Shown here: piece by piece, positions 8,616 to 16,069 of the stretch
How positions within the stretch are numbered: position 1 is the first letter of the stretch
Layout of the letters: every line of letters begins with the position of its first letter
DNA from: an uncultured Adlercreutzia sp.
GTDB taxonomy: Bacteria > Actinomycetota > Coriobacteriia > Coriobacteriales > Eggerthellaceae
Assembly: GCA_947426355.1 (NCBI GenBank)
Contig: CANEDU010000006.1
Coordinates: forward strand, 1 to 36,477
DNA length: 36,477 nucleotides
Direction of reading: 5' to 3'
The notes under the pieces: generated by a model
The model's input: the letters and a program-made list of their open reading frames with translations, nothing else
What the model was told of the DNA's origin: nothing
Databases searched by the model: none
Program-made: the position numbers and the translations under genes

Positions 8616-8778
8616 TGGCAGAAAATGACGTTTCGAGGCGCAGTCAGAGAGCCTTTCCTTAACCGTCAGTGACGATTTCCGAGATATCGAAGCCCGCTCT
8701 CGCCGAATTGCGGCCCGAACACCCCCGGTATAAGCCGGCCGCGTCGCACGCTGCGCCTCCAATCGACATTTTCTGCCA
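8616..8778. repeat. 163-bp intergenic element with inverted 27-nt ends
   Basis: Two copies of one 27-nt motif in opposite orientation: 8616-8642 (plus) and 8752-8778 (minus). They match at 24 of 27 positions; TGGCAGAAAATG (12 nt) and GAGGCGCA (8 nt) are shared exactly. The same motif bounds a second element at 12814-12965. The inner 109 bp contains no gene. No flanking target duplication is obvious and there is no transposase. It could be a short non-autonomous palindromic repeat or a structured-RNA or terminator-like unit. Confidence 0.7.
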
Positions 8779-8860
8779 CCGCCGCTTCGAAAAGGAGCAG
8801 AGCACCCGTCCAAAACCAATTGCGACCCCCAAAGCCAAAACCCCCCGGCCCCCCCAAAAC

Positions 8861-8892
8861 AAAAAAAACGCCCGCAGCCGAAGCTGCGGGCG
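8861..8892 (-). terminator. Rho-independent terminator of hpf-acpP
   Basis: A perfect 10-bp GC-rich stem (8869-8878 with 8883-8892) closes a TTCG tetraloop on the minus strand, followed by eight T residues. It starts 28 bp past the acpP stop codon. Confidence 0.93.
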
Positions 8893-8919
8893 CATTGCGC
8901 GAGAGAATGTCTCGGTGGC

Positions 8920-9138
8920 TTACAGCGAATCGATGTAAGCGACCAGGTCGCCGACGGTGGTCAGGCCCTCGGGCTCGCCGAAGTCAACCTCGCAGGCCTC
9001 CTCCAAATCGCAGATGAGCTCCACCATATCCAGCGAGTCGATGCCGAGAGACTCAAAGGTAGCCTCGGGGGTGACGGTAGCGGGATCGATGTCGAGATTG
9101 CTCTCGAGAACGGTGGCGATGGTGTCGATGGTGGCCAT
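8920..9138 (-). CDS. acpP: Acyl carrier protein
   Basis: Small acidic carrier of acyl chains for fatty acid synthesis. The product is 72 residues, with the phosphopantetheine attachment Ser in the DSL motif of ESLGIDSLDMVELICDLEEACEVDF, as in type II ACPs. The ribosome site AAGGAGG lies 8 nt before the ATG and overlaps the hpf stop codon, so the two genes are co-transcribed (3-nt gap) and probably translationally coupled. No other fatty acid gene is nearby. A strong terminator follows. A carrier for another pathway is possible but nothing here points to one. Confidence 0.95.
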   Translation of the reverse strand: MATIDTIATVLESNLDIDPATVTPEATFESLGIDSLDMVELICDLEEACEVDFGEPEGLTTVGDLVAYIDSL

Positions 9139-9141
9139 GGA

Positions 9142-9726
9142 CTAGTCCTCCTTTTGCTTGAGCAGGCCGTAACCGCCGTCGTCGCGGCGGTACAGAACGT
9201 GCACCTTGTTGGTGTCACGATCAGTGTACGCGAAAAAGTCGTGGCCGAGCAAATCGATTTCCACGAGCGCCTCTTCCTCGGTCATCGGCGTGAACTCGAT
9301 CTCCTTGGTACGGACGATCTCGTCCTCGGCCAGCTCGTCCATCAGGCGATCGAGGTCGAGCTCGGTCTCGGGGTGGGCATCCTCGTGAGCGTAGTCGACG
9401 ATGCGCTCGGTGGCGCGGACGCGCTTGTCGAGGACGCGAGTCTTGTACTTGCGCAGCTGACGGGCAACCTTGGCGGCGGCCACGTCGATAGCGGCGTACA
9501 TGTCCTCCTCGCTCTCCTCAACGCGAACGATGTGCCCCTTCACGCGAACGGTGACTTCGCAGATGGCCGGCAGCGGGTTGGCCGGGTTCTTCTCGGTGTA
9601 CAGAACAATTTCCGTGGAGACGGTGTCAGCGTCCACAGCCTTAATCGCGTTGCCGACCTTCTCCTCAGCGTACTGACGAAGGGCGTCGGTGACGGGCATT
9701 TTGCGTCCGGACACGGTGATCGTCAT
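9142..9726 (-). CDS. hpf: Ribosome hibernation promoting factor, long form
   Basis: Binds the 30S subunit and drives formation of inactive 100S ribosome dimers in stationary phase. The 194-residue product has an N-terminal RaiA/HPF domain (about 1-100, with ITVSGRKMPVTDALRQYAEEK and the basic RQLRKYKTRVLDKRVR segment) and a C-terminal dimerization domain (about 135-194: EIEFTPMTEEEALVEIDLLGHDFFAYTD..., ending YRRDDGGYGLL). The ATG at 9726 has GAGGTGG 5 nt upstream; a longer open frame to 9846 has no ribosome site and would add 40 unrelated residues. First gene of hpf-acpP, divergent from nhaA. Confidence 0.95.
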   Translation of the reverse strand: MTITVSGRKMPVTDALRQYAEEKVGNAIKAVDADTVSTEIVLYTEKNPANPLPAICEVTVRVKGHIVRVEESEEDMYAAIDVAAAKVARQLRKYKTRVLDKRVRATERIVDYAHEDAHPETELDLDRLMDELAEDEIVRTKEIEFTPMTEEEALVEIDLLGHDFFAYTDRDTNKVHVLYRRDDGGYGLLKQKED

Positions 9727-9968
9727 GATATCCACCTCTTTTAGCTCGTTGCTTGCAAAACCACATTGACAAGCGGCGATCCCGCACGACCCAATCAAGC
9801 AAGAAAAGGAATGCGGCGAGTGTCCGCTCGGCAACGTGAGACACAAGGATAACGCAATTCTGCTAATATTCAGGGGGTAATTTGGTGTTGCAAAAAAACG
9901 GTTTTCATACGAGCTATTGAGCAGGGTCGCGCATCGACGCGAAGAGAATCAGAGAATCGAGGAATTCT

Positions 9969-11576
9969 GTGGAACCGACGGAGAAAAATCCCGACCCGCA
10001 TCACATTTTCATCGACGAGGTACAGGGGCATCAGCGCCGCTGGCTCAAGGTCGTCCAGTTTACGAGTTCGTCTACCAAGGCCGCAGCCATCATGCTGGCA
10101 GCAGCGGTAGTGGCGCTCATCATCGCGAACTCCCCGGCTTTTGAGTCTTTCGAGGAATTCTGGCACACCCACGTAATCATTGGCGTGGGCGGCTTGATTG
10201 GCGAGATGTCCTTCGCCCACATCATCAACGACATCTTCATGGCCGTGTTCTTTCTTCTGGTCGGTTTGGAGATCAAATATGAGATGACCGTTGGCGAGCT
10301 GACGAACATCCGCCAGGCGGCTCTGCCCATCATCGCAGCCTGCGGCGGCGTGCTCGCGCCTATCGTCATCTACTGCATCTTCAACGCCACCAATCCCGAA
10401 ACGTCTCACGGCTGGGGCGTGCCGACGGCCACCGATATCGCCTTCGCCCTGGGCATCATGGCCCTGCTCGGCAACCGCGTGCCCAACGGCGTGCGCGTGT
10501 TCCTCTCCACGCTGGCCGTGGCCGACGACATCATCGCCATCCTCGTCATCGCCATCTTCTACGGTCAGAGCCCCTCGCTTATGTGGCTGGGCGTCGCCGC
10601 GGTCATCCTCGTGGCGCTTATCCTGCTCAACCGCGCCCATGTATACGCGCTGGCGCCCTATCTGCTCGTCGGCTGCCTGCTTTGGTTCGCGGTATTCATG
10701 TCCGGCGTGCACTCCACCATCGCCGGCGTGCTGCTCGCCTTCACCATCCCCACAGGCTCGCGCGTCGACCTTTCGAGATTCATGCAGTGGTCGGGCGATC
10801 GCGTGCGTGAAGCCAACGACGCTTATATCGCCACCGAGCCGGTTACCCTTCAGAAGGACTACATGAGCACGGTCTCGCGCTTGTCCCAGGTTGCCCGTCA
10901 GGTGGTGCCGCCCGCAACGCGCCTCGAGCACATGCTGTACCCTTGGGTCTACTTCGCGGTGCTGCCGCTGTTCGCGCTCACCAACGCTGACGTGAGCTTC
11001 TTGGGCGGCGACGTGGTCGCTATGATCACGAGCCCCGTCTTCTTCGGCGTGTTCTTCGGCCTGCTTCTGGGCAAGCCCCTCGGCATCTTGCTGTTCAGCT
11101 TCCTCACGGTGAAGCTCAAGATTGCCAGCCTCCCGGAGAACGTGAACTGGATCCATATGCTCGGTGCCGGCATTCTGGGCGGCGTGGGATTCACCATGGC
11201 CATCTTCGTCGCGAACCTCGCCTTCCCCGAAGCGGTGCTCATCGCCGATGCGAAGATCGGCATCCTGTCCGCCTCGCTTTTGGCCGGCGTTGTCGGTTTC
11301 CTCTTCCTGTTCATGCAGGCGAAGGCCGCCGAGCGCCAGGGAATTGCCTATGTGTCCGCCTCTCTTGACGAGATGGTGCGTCCGACCGCCGGCAAGGAGG
11401 CCGCCGACATCGCCGACGACGTCGTGCTCGGCTTGGGCGACGACGATTTGGTGGACGACGTGCGCGATGTGCTCATTTCCGAAGGCGGCGTGGTGGAGTT
11501 CGTCATCCACGAGAAGCGAGCTCGCGATGACGCCGAGGCGGCCGAAGCCGACGACGTCACCGGCATGAGGCCGTAA
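9969..11576 (+). CDS. nhaA: Na+/H+ antiporter NhaA with long acidic C-terminal tail
   Basis: Electrogenic sodium/proton antiporter of the cytoplasmic membrane, for sodium and pH homeostasis. Of its 535 residues, about 1-450 form the transporter: the ion-binding pair Asp186/Asp187 is in LAVADDIIAIL, and Asp156 in PTATDIAFALG matches the conserved unwound-helix region. Twelve hydrophobic segments are consistent with the family. E. coli NhaA has 388 residues; here about 85 cytosolic residues follow the last helix, rich in Asp/Glu (DDVVLGLGDDDLVDDVRDV). The start is GTG with GAGGA 5 nt upstream. It stands alone between the divergent hpf operon and its own terminator. Confidence 0.95.
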   Translation: MEPTEKNPDPHHIFIDEVQGHQRRWLKVVQFTSSSTKAAAIMLAAAVVALIIANSPAFESFEEFWHTHVIIGVGGLIGEMSFAHIINDIFMAVFFLLVGLEIKYEMTVGELTNIRQAALPIIAACGGVLAPIVIYCIFNATNPETSHGWGVPTATDIAFALGIMALLGNRVPNGVRVFLSTLAVADDIIAILVIAIFYGQSPSLMWLGVAAVILVALILLNRAHVYALAPYLLVGCLLWFAVFMSGVHSTIAGVLLAFTIPTGSRVDLSRFMQWSGDRVREANDAYIATEPVTLQKDYMSTVSRLSQVARQVVPPATRLEHMLYPWVYFAVLPLFALTNADVSFLGGDVVAMITSPVFFGVFFGLLLGKPLGILLFSFLTVKLKIASLPENVNWIHMLGAGILGGVGFTMAIFVANLAFPEAVLIADAKIGILSASLLAGVVGFLFLFMQAKAAERQGIAYVSASLDEMVRPTAGKEAADIADDVVLGLGDDDLVDDVRDVLISEGGVVEFVIHEKRARDDAEAAEADDVTGMRP

Positions 11577-11603
11577 TCGGCGCCGGCCTTAATGCGTGTT
11601 GCC

Positions 11604-11631
11604 AAGGGCGCTCTCCTAGGGCGCCCTTTTT
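11604..11631 (+). terminator. Terminator after nhaA
   Basis: An 8-bp stem (11604-11611 with 11621-11628) with a 9-nt loop followed by T residues, 27 bp past the nhaA stop. The rest of the 276-bp gap to the next gene shows no other feature I can support. Confidence 0.8.
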
Positions 11632-11852
11632 CGTTGCGTCGTGCCATGCCGCGTCGCGGGCAAAGCTCTAGCGCGATCGCCGCAAAAAGCCTCGCCGCAC
11701 TCCGCTCAAGTCCACACTCGGGTAAGCAGAGCAGCCCCGAGCCTCCCCGAACCCTCAGGCGACCCTCCCTGCAACCGCCCCACATTCGCGCTTTGTTCTC
11801 GGTGTAAAATTCTCCTATTGACCTGCGGTTTTATTAAGCATACCCTTCACCT

Positions 11853-12782
11853 ATGAAACTGCTTGCTATAGATGACACCGCCAAGGATTTCTACCTCTGT
11901 GCGCCCCAGCTGACTCGAGGCGCGAAGAGGACGCGCGCCTGTTCGGCACCCGACCGCCCACCAGCGACCGCCGACGCGGAGGCGCTTTGCGGCCGCTTCT
12001 CTCATCCGCCCTACCATGTCCTCACTTCGCGGGCGCAGGGCAGTCGCACGGCTCGCGCAATCCGGTGTCATCGCCACAGGGGCCCTCTTCCGTCGGGATC
12101 GTTTCTCAGGATATCGAGCGACCTGCTCGTGGCATCGCCCGAGTACCTCTTCTTGCGCGCAGCCAAAACACTGCCCCTCGTTCACCTGATTGCCTTCGGC
12201 TATAGCCTCTGCGGCACCTATTACCTCAACGACGCAGGCCAAGGCGCCGCACTCTCCTCAGCTGCCAAGATTTCGCGCTATCTTGCGCGGTGCGAGGGCA
12301 TGCACGGAATCAAGAAGGCCCGCCAGGCGCTTCGGCACGTGCTCGACAACGCCGCATCCGTACGTGAAGCCGCCACGGCCATGAAACTCACGCTTCCCTG
12401 CAGAATGGGCGGATACGGGTTACCACATCCCATGCTCAATCAGCGCATCGACCTTCCCTCGCCAGCGCGCGTCAACCTCGGGAAAAGCCATGTGCGCATT
12501 GACCTGTGCTGGAGCGCCTGCGGAGTAGGCGTCGAATACGACAGCGACGCGTGGCACACCGGGGGCACGCAGATTACCCACGACTCGCGCCGCCGCAACG
12601 AGCTCGCTTGCCTCAACTTCGATATCATCACCGTCACGAACGACGAGATGAAGTCCGTAGCCGACATGGACAGAATCGCCAAGGCCCTGGCGAACAAGCT
12701 GCGCATCAGAAAGAGGCCCACGGTCAAAGGCTACGATAGGCTGAAAGTTGACCTGCGTGACATTCTCGAGGGGTGGGCCTGA
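11853..12782 (+). CDS. Putative PD-(D/E)XK nuclease with AbiEi-like N-terminal part
   Basis: 309 residues, no exact function assigned. The middle part (PPYHVLTSRAQGSRTARAIRCHRH, then LPSGSFLRISSDLLVASPEYLFLRAAK and LIAFGYSLCGTYYL) resembles the C-terminal part of AbiEi-type antitoxin proteins. The C-terminal part (from ~208) resembles DUF559/Vsr-like endonucleases: VRIDLCWSACGVGVEYDSDAWH supplies an Asp, then E-Y-D and a His, followed by the basic HDSRRRNELACLNFDIITVTNDEM segment, a layout typical of that fold. No ribosome site precedes the ATG. A solo gene between nhaA and folC on the opposite strand, with no methylase or obvious toxin partner. The fusion resembles a protein family seen repeatedly in Coriobacteriia; a role in defence or DNA repair is inference. 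Confidence 0.65.
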   Translation: MKLLAIDDTAKDFYLCAPQLTRGAKRTRACSAPDRPPATADAEALCGRFSHPPYHVLTSRAQGSRTARAIRCHRHRGPLPSGSFLRISSDLLVASPEYLFLRAAKTLPLVHLIAFGYSLCGTYYLNDAGQGAALSSAAKISRYLARCEGMHGIKKARQALRHVLDNAASVREAATAMKLTLPCRMGGYGLPHPMLNQRIDLPSPARVNLGKSHVRIDLCWSACGVGVEYDSDAWHTGGTQITHDSRRRNELACLNFDIITVTNDEMKSVADMDRIAKALANKLRIRKRPTVKGYDRLKVDLRDILEGWA

Positions 12783-12813
12783 TAGCGCTCATCGCACACT
12801 GCGGAGCCTTTTT

Positions 12814-12965
12814 TGGCAAGTTTTTTCGATTTGAGGCGCACTGAAGGTGCCTTCGACGCACATATCGGCCTTTTTTGACGCTATTTGCTCGGAACAACCG
12901 CTCGAAATCGCGATTATCGGGGCTGATTACGACTCCCTCGCGCCTCAAAACGCACTTTTTTGCCA
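12814..12965. repeat. 152-bp element with inverted 27-nt ends, overlapping the folC stop
   Basis: The copy at 12814-12840 (plus) and the copy at 12939-12965 (minus) belong to the same 27-nt family as the pair at 8616-8778. Across all four copies, TGGCA (positions 1-5), CG (14-15), TT (17-18) and GAGGCGC (20-26) are invariant and no gaps are needed. The minus copy supplies the last codons and stop of folC. The inside is non-coding and has a T-rich run. The gap 12783-12944 holds nothing else. Confidence 0.68.
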
Positions 12966-14420
12966 CGAAGAGGCGACTTCCTTGCAATTAAGAGCCTTCT
13001 TCAGGTCTGCGATGGCGTAGAGAGTGCCGAAGGCGACGACGGCCCCGGTGGGAGCGGTTTCGCAGGCAGACGCAGGGGCATCAGCCTCGCAGGCAGGGAC
13101 AAAGGCGGCACCATCGCGAGCGGTTACCCGAGCGAGCGCAGACGCGGCGGCTTCGCAGGCAGAAGCGAGGGCGGCAGCAGGCGAGGCGCAGGGGATAACC
13201 TCCGCCGCTCTGTCCTGCTCGGCGAGCACGTCGCGAATGCAGGCAGCCAAATCATCGGCGGCCAACGCGCGCGGGCTGGGCGGCGTATAGACGCGGAAGC
13301 TGCGCGCCCAGGGAGCGACGGCGCGCATCATGGCCGGATAGTCCTTATCGGCCAGCACGCCCACGACGAAGTCCACCGTGCCGTGCCCGGCATCGCCGAG
13401 CAGATCGCTCAGGGAATCGGCTAAAGCCTCGGCCCCCTGGGGATTGTGGCCGCCGTCGATGATGACAAGCGGGTCGGTCGCCACCACCTCGAAGCGTGCG
13501 GGCCACGCCGCCTGCGCGATGCCGGCAAAGGCAGCGTCTTCGGAGATGCCCCACCCGCGTTCACGCAACACCTCGATAGTCGTCAGCGCCACGGCCGCAT
13601 TGCAGGGCTGGTAGCTGGCCAGAAGCCGCGTCTCGAAATCGCGGCCGTTCCAGCTGAAACGGCGCAGCGCCGTCCCGGCCAAAGGCGCGGCGGAAAGTCC
13701 CGAGAAATCGACCACCGTCAGCGCGCACTCCTGCTCGCGGGCCACGCGCTCGATGACCGCCATGGCCTCGGGCTCCTGAGGCCAGCTCACCACCGGCGCG
13801 CCGTGCTTTATGATGCCGGCCTTCTCTGCCGCCACCGCCGCCAAGGTGTCGCCCAAAAGCTCGGTATGATCGAGCCCCATGCGGCACATCACGCTCGCCT
13901 CGGGCGCATCGATGACGTTGGTGGCATCCAGCCGCCCGCCCAGGCCCACCTCCAAAACGACGATATCGCACCCGCAGGCGCGGAAGTGCTCGAGGGCCGT
14001 GGCGGCCATGAGTTCGAACTCAGTCGGGTGGTCGCCGCACGCGGCCTCCACCGCCTCGGCCGCAGGACGCACCGCCGAGACGGCCCGCAGCAGTTCCTCT
14101 CCCGTAATGTTAGCGCCGTTCACGCGGATGCGCTCTTCGAAGCACTCAATGAACGGGCTCGTGAACAGGCCGACTTTGTACCCCGCCGCCTGCAGGATGC
14201 TTGCTAAATAGGCGCAGGTGGAACCTTTGCCGTTGGTGCCCGCGACATGGACGAACCGCAGATTGTCTTGCGGCCGCCCCAGGCAATCCAGCAAATCCCG
14301 CACGCGCTCAAGCCCCAAGCGCGAGGCCTGCCAGCGCGGCGTGTTGATCCACGCCACCGGATCGAACGCGTCGCTTACGTCATGACCGATCTCGTCGGGG
14401 AGGTTGTTCTCGCGTTCCAC
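12945..14420 (-). CDS. folC: Folylpolyglutamate synthase / dihydrofolate synthase
   Basis: Mur-ligase-type enzyme adding glutamate to folates, and in many bacteria also joining glutamate to dihydropteroate. 491 residues against ~420-450 typical. The N-terminus has the P-loop HVAGTNGKGSTCAYLASIL, then GLFTSPFIECFEERIRVNG; later VLEVGLGGRLDATNVID, GLDHTELLGDTLAAVAAEKAGIIK and the C-domain start VIIDGGHNPQGAEALADSL. Near the C-terminus, about 50 residues rich in Ala, Cys and Glu (repeated SACE/PACEAD pieces) interrupt the region before the final strand VVAFGTLYAIADLKKAL. The last residues WQKSAF come from an intergenic repeat. Start GTG at 14420 with AAGGAG 4 nt upstream. Divergent from the CorA-like gene. 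Confidence 0.95.
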   Translation of the reverse strand: MERENNLPDEIGHDVSDAFDPVAWINTPRWQASRLGLERVRDLLDCLGRPQDNLRFVHVAGTNGKGSTCAYLASILQAAGYKVGLFTSPFIECFEERIRVNGANITGEELLRAVSAVRPAAEAVEAACGDHPTEFELMAATALEHFRACGCDIVVLEVGLGGRLDATNVIDAPEASVMCRMGLDHTELLGDTLAAVAAEKAGIIKHGAPVVSWPQEPEAMAVIERVAREQECALTVVDFSGLSAAPLAGTALRRFSWNGRDFETRLLASYQPCNAAVALTTIEVLRERGWGISEDAAFAGIAQAAWPARFEVVATDPLVIIDGGHNPQGAEALADSLSDLLGDAGHGTVDFVVGVLADKDYPAMMRAVAPWARSFRVYTPPSPRALAADDLAACIRDVLAEQDRAAEVIPCASPAAALASACEAAASALARVTARDGAAFVPACEADAPASACETAPTGAVVAFGTLYAIADLKKALNCKEVASSWQKSAF

Positions 14421-14489
14421 AATGCTCCTTCACTGCCTACCGTTTTCTTACAAACGAAGCGAACGGAAAGCTTACCAATCACGTCATTC

Positions 14490-14495
14490 TATACT
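14490..14495 (+). promoter_or_regulatory. Candidate -10 box for the CorA-like gene
   Basis: TATACT, 34 bp before the start codon, in the 108-bp gap between divergent folC and the CorA-like gene. No good -35 is seen; the call rests on hexamer and position. Confidence 0.35.
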
Positions 14496-14528
14496 AGCGG
14501 TATCGTCGCGCCAACGAGAGGAGGAGCT

Positions 14529-15452
14529 GTGGCCGTCATTTACAATCTGAATCGTCCGAACCCGCTGGACGCGCCCTGCACTCCGGATGTCTGCAAGCCC
14601 CCTTTGGTGCAGATTCTCACCTCCGACGAGTTTAGTCAACTGGACAGCATCTCGCGGGAAGCCCGCACCGAGCTGGCGGCCCTGGAGCTTTCCGAAGCCA
14701 ACTTCGTGGAGCTGTACCCCGCCTTCGTCATCGGCTCGTTCTCGGTGCCCGACAAATCCGACCCCACAGGCGACCCGGAGACCCTCTCGTTTTACCTGGA
14801 AGCCGACCATCTCATCTTCATCGACGACGGCACCATCGCCCAAAACACCCTGAACAAGGTGGCAGCCACGGGCATTCTCACCAAGCCCACCACCTCGCAT
14901 GCGCTCTACGCGTTCATGAAGACGCTCATTGCCGATGATTTCACATGGTTCTCGGCCATGGAGGACGCCATGGAAGGCCTCGAGGACGCCATGATCACCC
15001 GCCAGGCGGATATCTCATCGCAGACCATCATGAGCTACCGGCGCGCCGCCATGCGCATGGGCTCCTACTATCAGCAGATCGGCGTCATGGCCGACCTTAT
15101 CGCCGACAACGAGAACAAGGTCATGTCCCGCGAAGAGGCCCGCACCTTCGGGCACATCGTCAGCCACGCCAACCATCTGGCCGACCGCGCCAGCATGCTG
15201 CGCGAGTACAGCCTGCAGCTTTACGAGCTGCATCAGACCCAAATCGACCTCAAGCAGAACTCCACCATGCAGATTCTCACCATCGTTACGGTCATGTTCG
15301 CGCCGCTGACGCTCGTCACCGGCTGGTTCGGCATGAACCTCGCCGTTTTGCCCGGCCTTGATTGGCCCTACATGGCCTTCACCATCATCGGGCTGGCGGC
15401 CATCATGATTGCGGCGATGGTCATCTTCTTCAAGAACAAGAAGTGGCTCTAA
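14529..15452 (+). CDS. CorA-family divalent metal ion channel
   Basis: Membrane channel for Mg2+ or related divalent cations. The 307-residue product has a large soluble N-terminal part with a long helical stalk (residues ~150-245), then two C-terminal helices: TIVTVMFAPLTLVTGWFGMNL, with the GMN selectivity motif at the end of helix 1, and YMAFTIIGLAAIMIAAMVIFF. It ends in the usual basic tail (KNKKWL). The start is GTG at 14529 because GAGGAGG precedes it by 4 nt; a frame running 282 bp further upstream lies inside folC on the opposite strand and is rejected. Family members transport Mg2+, Co2+, Ni2+ or Zn2+ and the sequence alone does not decide. Confidence 0.9.
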   Translation: MAVIYNLNRPNPLDAPCTPDVCKPPLVQILTSDEFSQLDSISREARTELAALELSEANFVELYPAFVIGSFSVPDKSDPTGDPETLSFYLEADHLIFIDDGTIAQNTLNKVAATGILTKPTTSHALYAFMKTLIADDFTWFSAMEDAMEGLEDAMITRQADISSQTIMSYRRAAMRMGSYYQQIGVMADLIADNENKVMSREEARTFGHIVSHANHLADRASMLREYSLQLYELHQTQIDLKQNSTMQILTIVTVMFAPLTLVTGWFGMNLAVLPGLDWPYMAFTIIGLAAIMIAAMVIFFKNKKWL

Positions 15453-15490
15453 CCAGCGAGCCACGCGAACATACGCGCCGACCGTCCGCC

Positions 15491-16057
15491 CTACTCGGCC
15501 CTCAGCAGTTCGCCCAGGGTGGCGAAATCGTTCTCCAGCGCCACGCGCTTGCTGCCATCGTACAGGGCCGCCGCCGGGTGAAAAATGGGGAACACCTTGA
15601 AGCGCCCGGCTTTCTGCAGCGTGCCGTGCAGGCGCGTGATGCCCACATCGGTCTTCAGGATGAACTTCGTGGAGAAGTTGCCCAACGTGACAATGAACTC
15701 CGGGCTGATGGTGCGCGTCTGCTCGCGCAGAAACGGGGTGCAGGCCTGAATCTCCTCGGGACGCGGGTCGCGGTTGGAGGGCGGACGGCACTTCAGCACG
15801 TTGGCGATGTACACGTCGTCGCGCGTGAGGCCCGCGATGGCCAAAAGCTCGTTGAGGTACTTGCCCGCAGCGCCCACGAAGGGCTCGCCCTGCAGGTCCT
15901 CGTTCTTGCCGGGGGCTTCGCCTACGATGAGCACGCGGGCCTCGGGATTGCCGACGCCGAAGACCGTCTGGGTGCGGCCGTCGCACAGCGGGCAGCGGCG
16001 GCAGGCGGCCACCTCGGTTTGCAGCTCCTCCAGGGGAATGTGGGGTCGTTCGGGCAT
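15491..16057 (-). CDS. Uracil-DNA glycosylase, family 4 (4Fe-4S)
   Basis: Removes uracil from DNA in base excision repair. At 188 residues it matches family 4/5 enzymes. The N-terminal cysteines (C19, C22, C25 in CRRCPLC) plus the Cys of NVLKCRPPSNRDP and the Cys of EEIQAC would ligate the iron-sulfur cluster. The active-site loop GEAPGKNEDLQGEPFVG and the C-terminal HPAAAL motif are present. The ribosome site AGGAGG overlaps the stop of alr, which precedes it by 12 bp, so the two form an operon. The convergent CorA-like gene ends 38 bp away. Confidence 0.93.
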   Translation of the reverse strand: MPERPHIPLEELQTEVAACRRCPLCDGRTQTVFGVGNPEARVLIVGEAPGKNEDLQGEPFVGAAGKYLNELLAIAGLTRDDVYIANVLKCRPPSNRDPRPEEIQACTPFLREQTRTISPEFIVTLGNFSTKFILKTDVGITRLHGTLQKAGRFKVFPIFHPAAALYDGSKRVALENDFATLGELLRAE

Positions 16058-16069
16058 GACGCGTTCCTC

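Noticed and set aside
14247-14528. Longer N-terminus for the CorA-like gene
   Set aside because: It lies inside folC on the opposite strand; a strong ribosome site marks the GTG at 14529.
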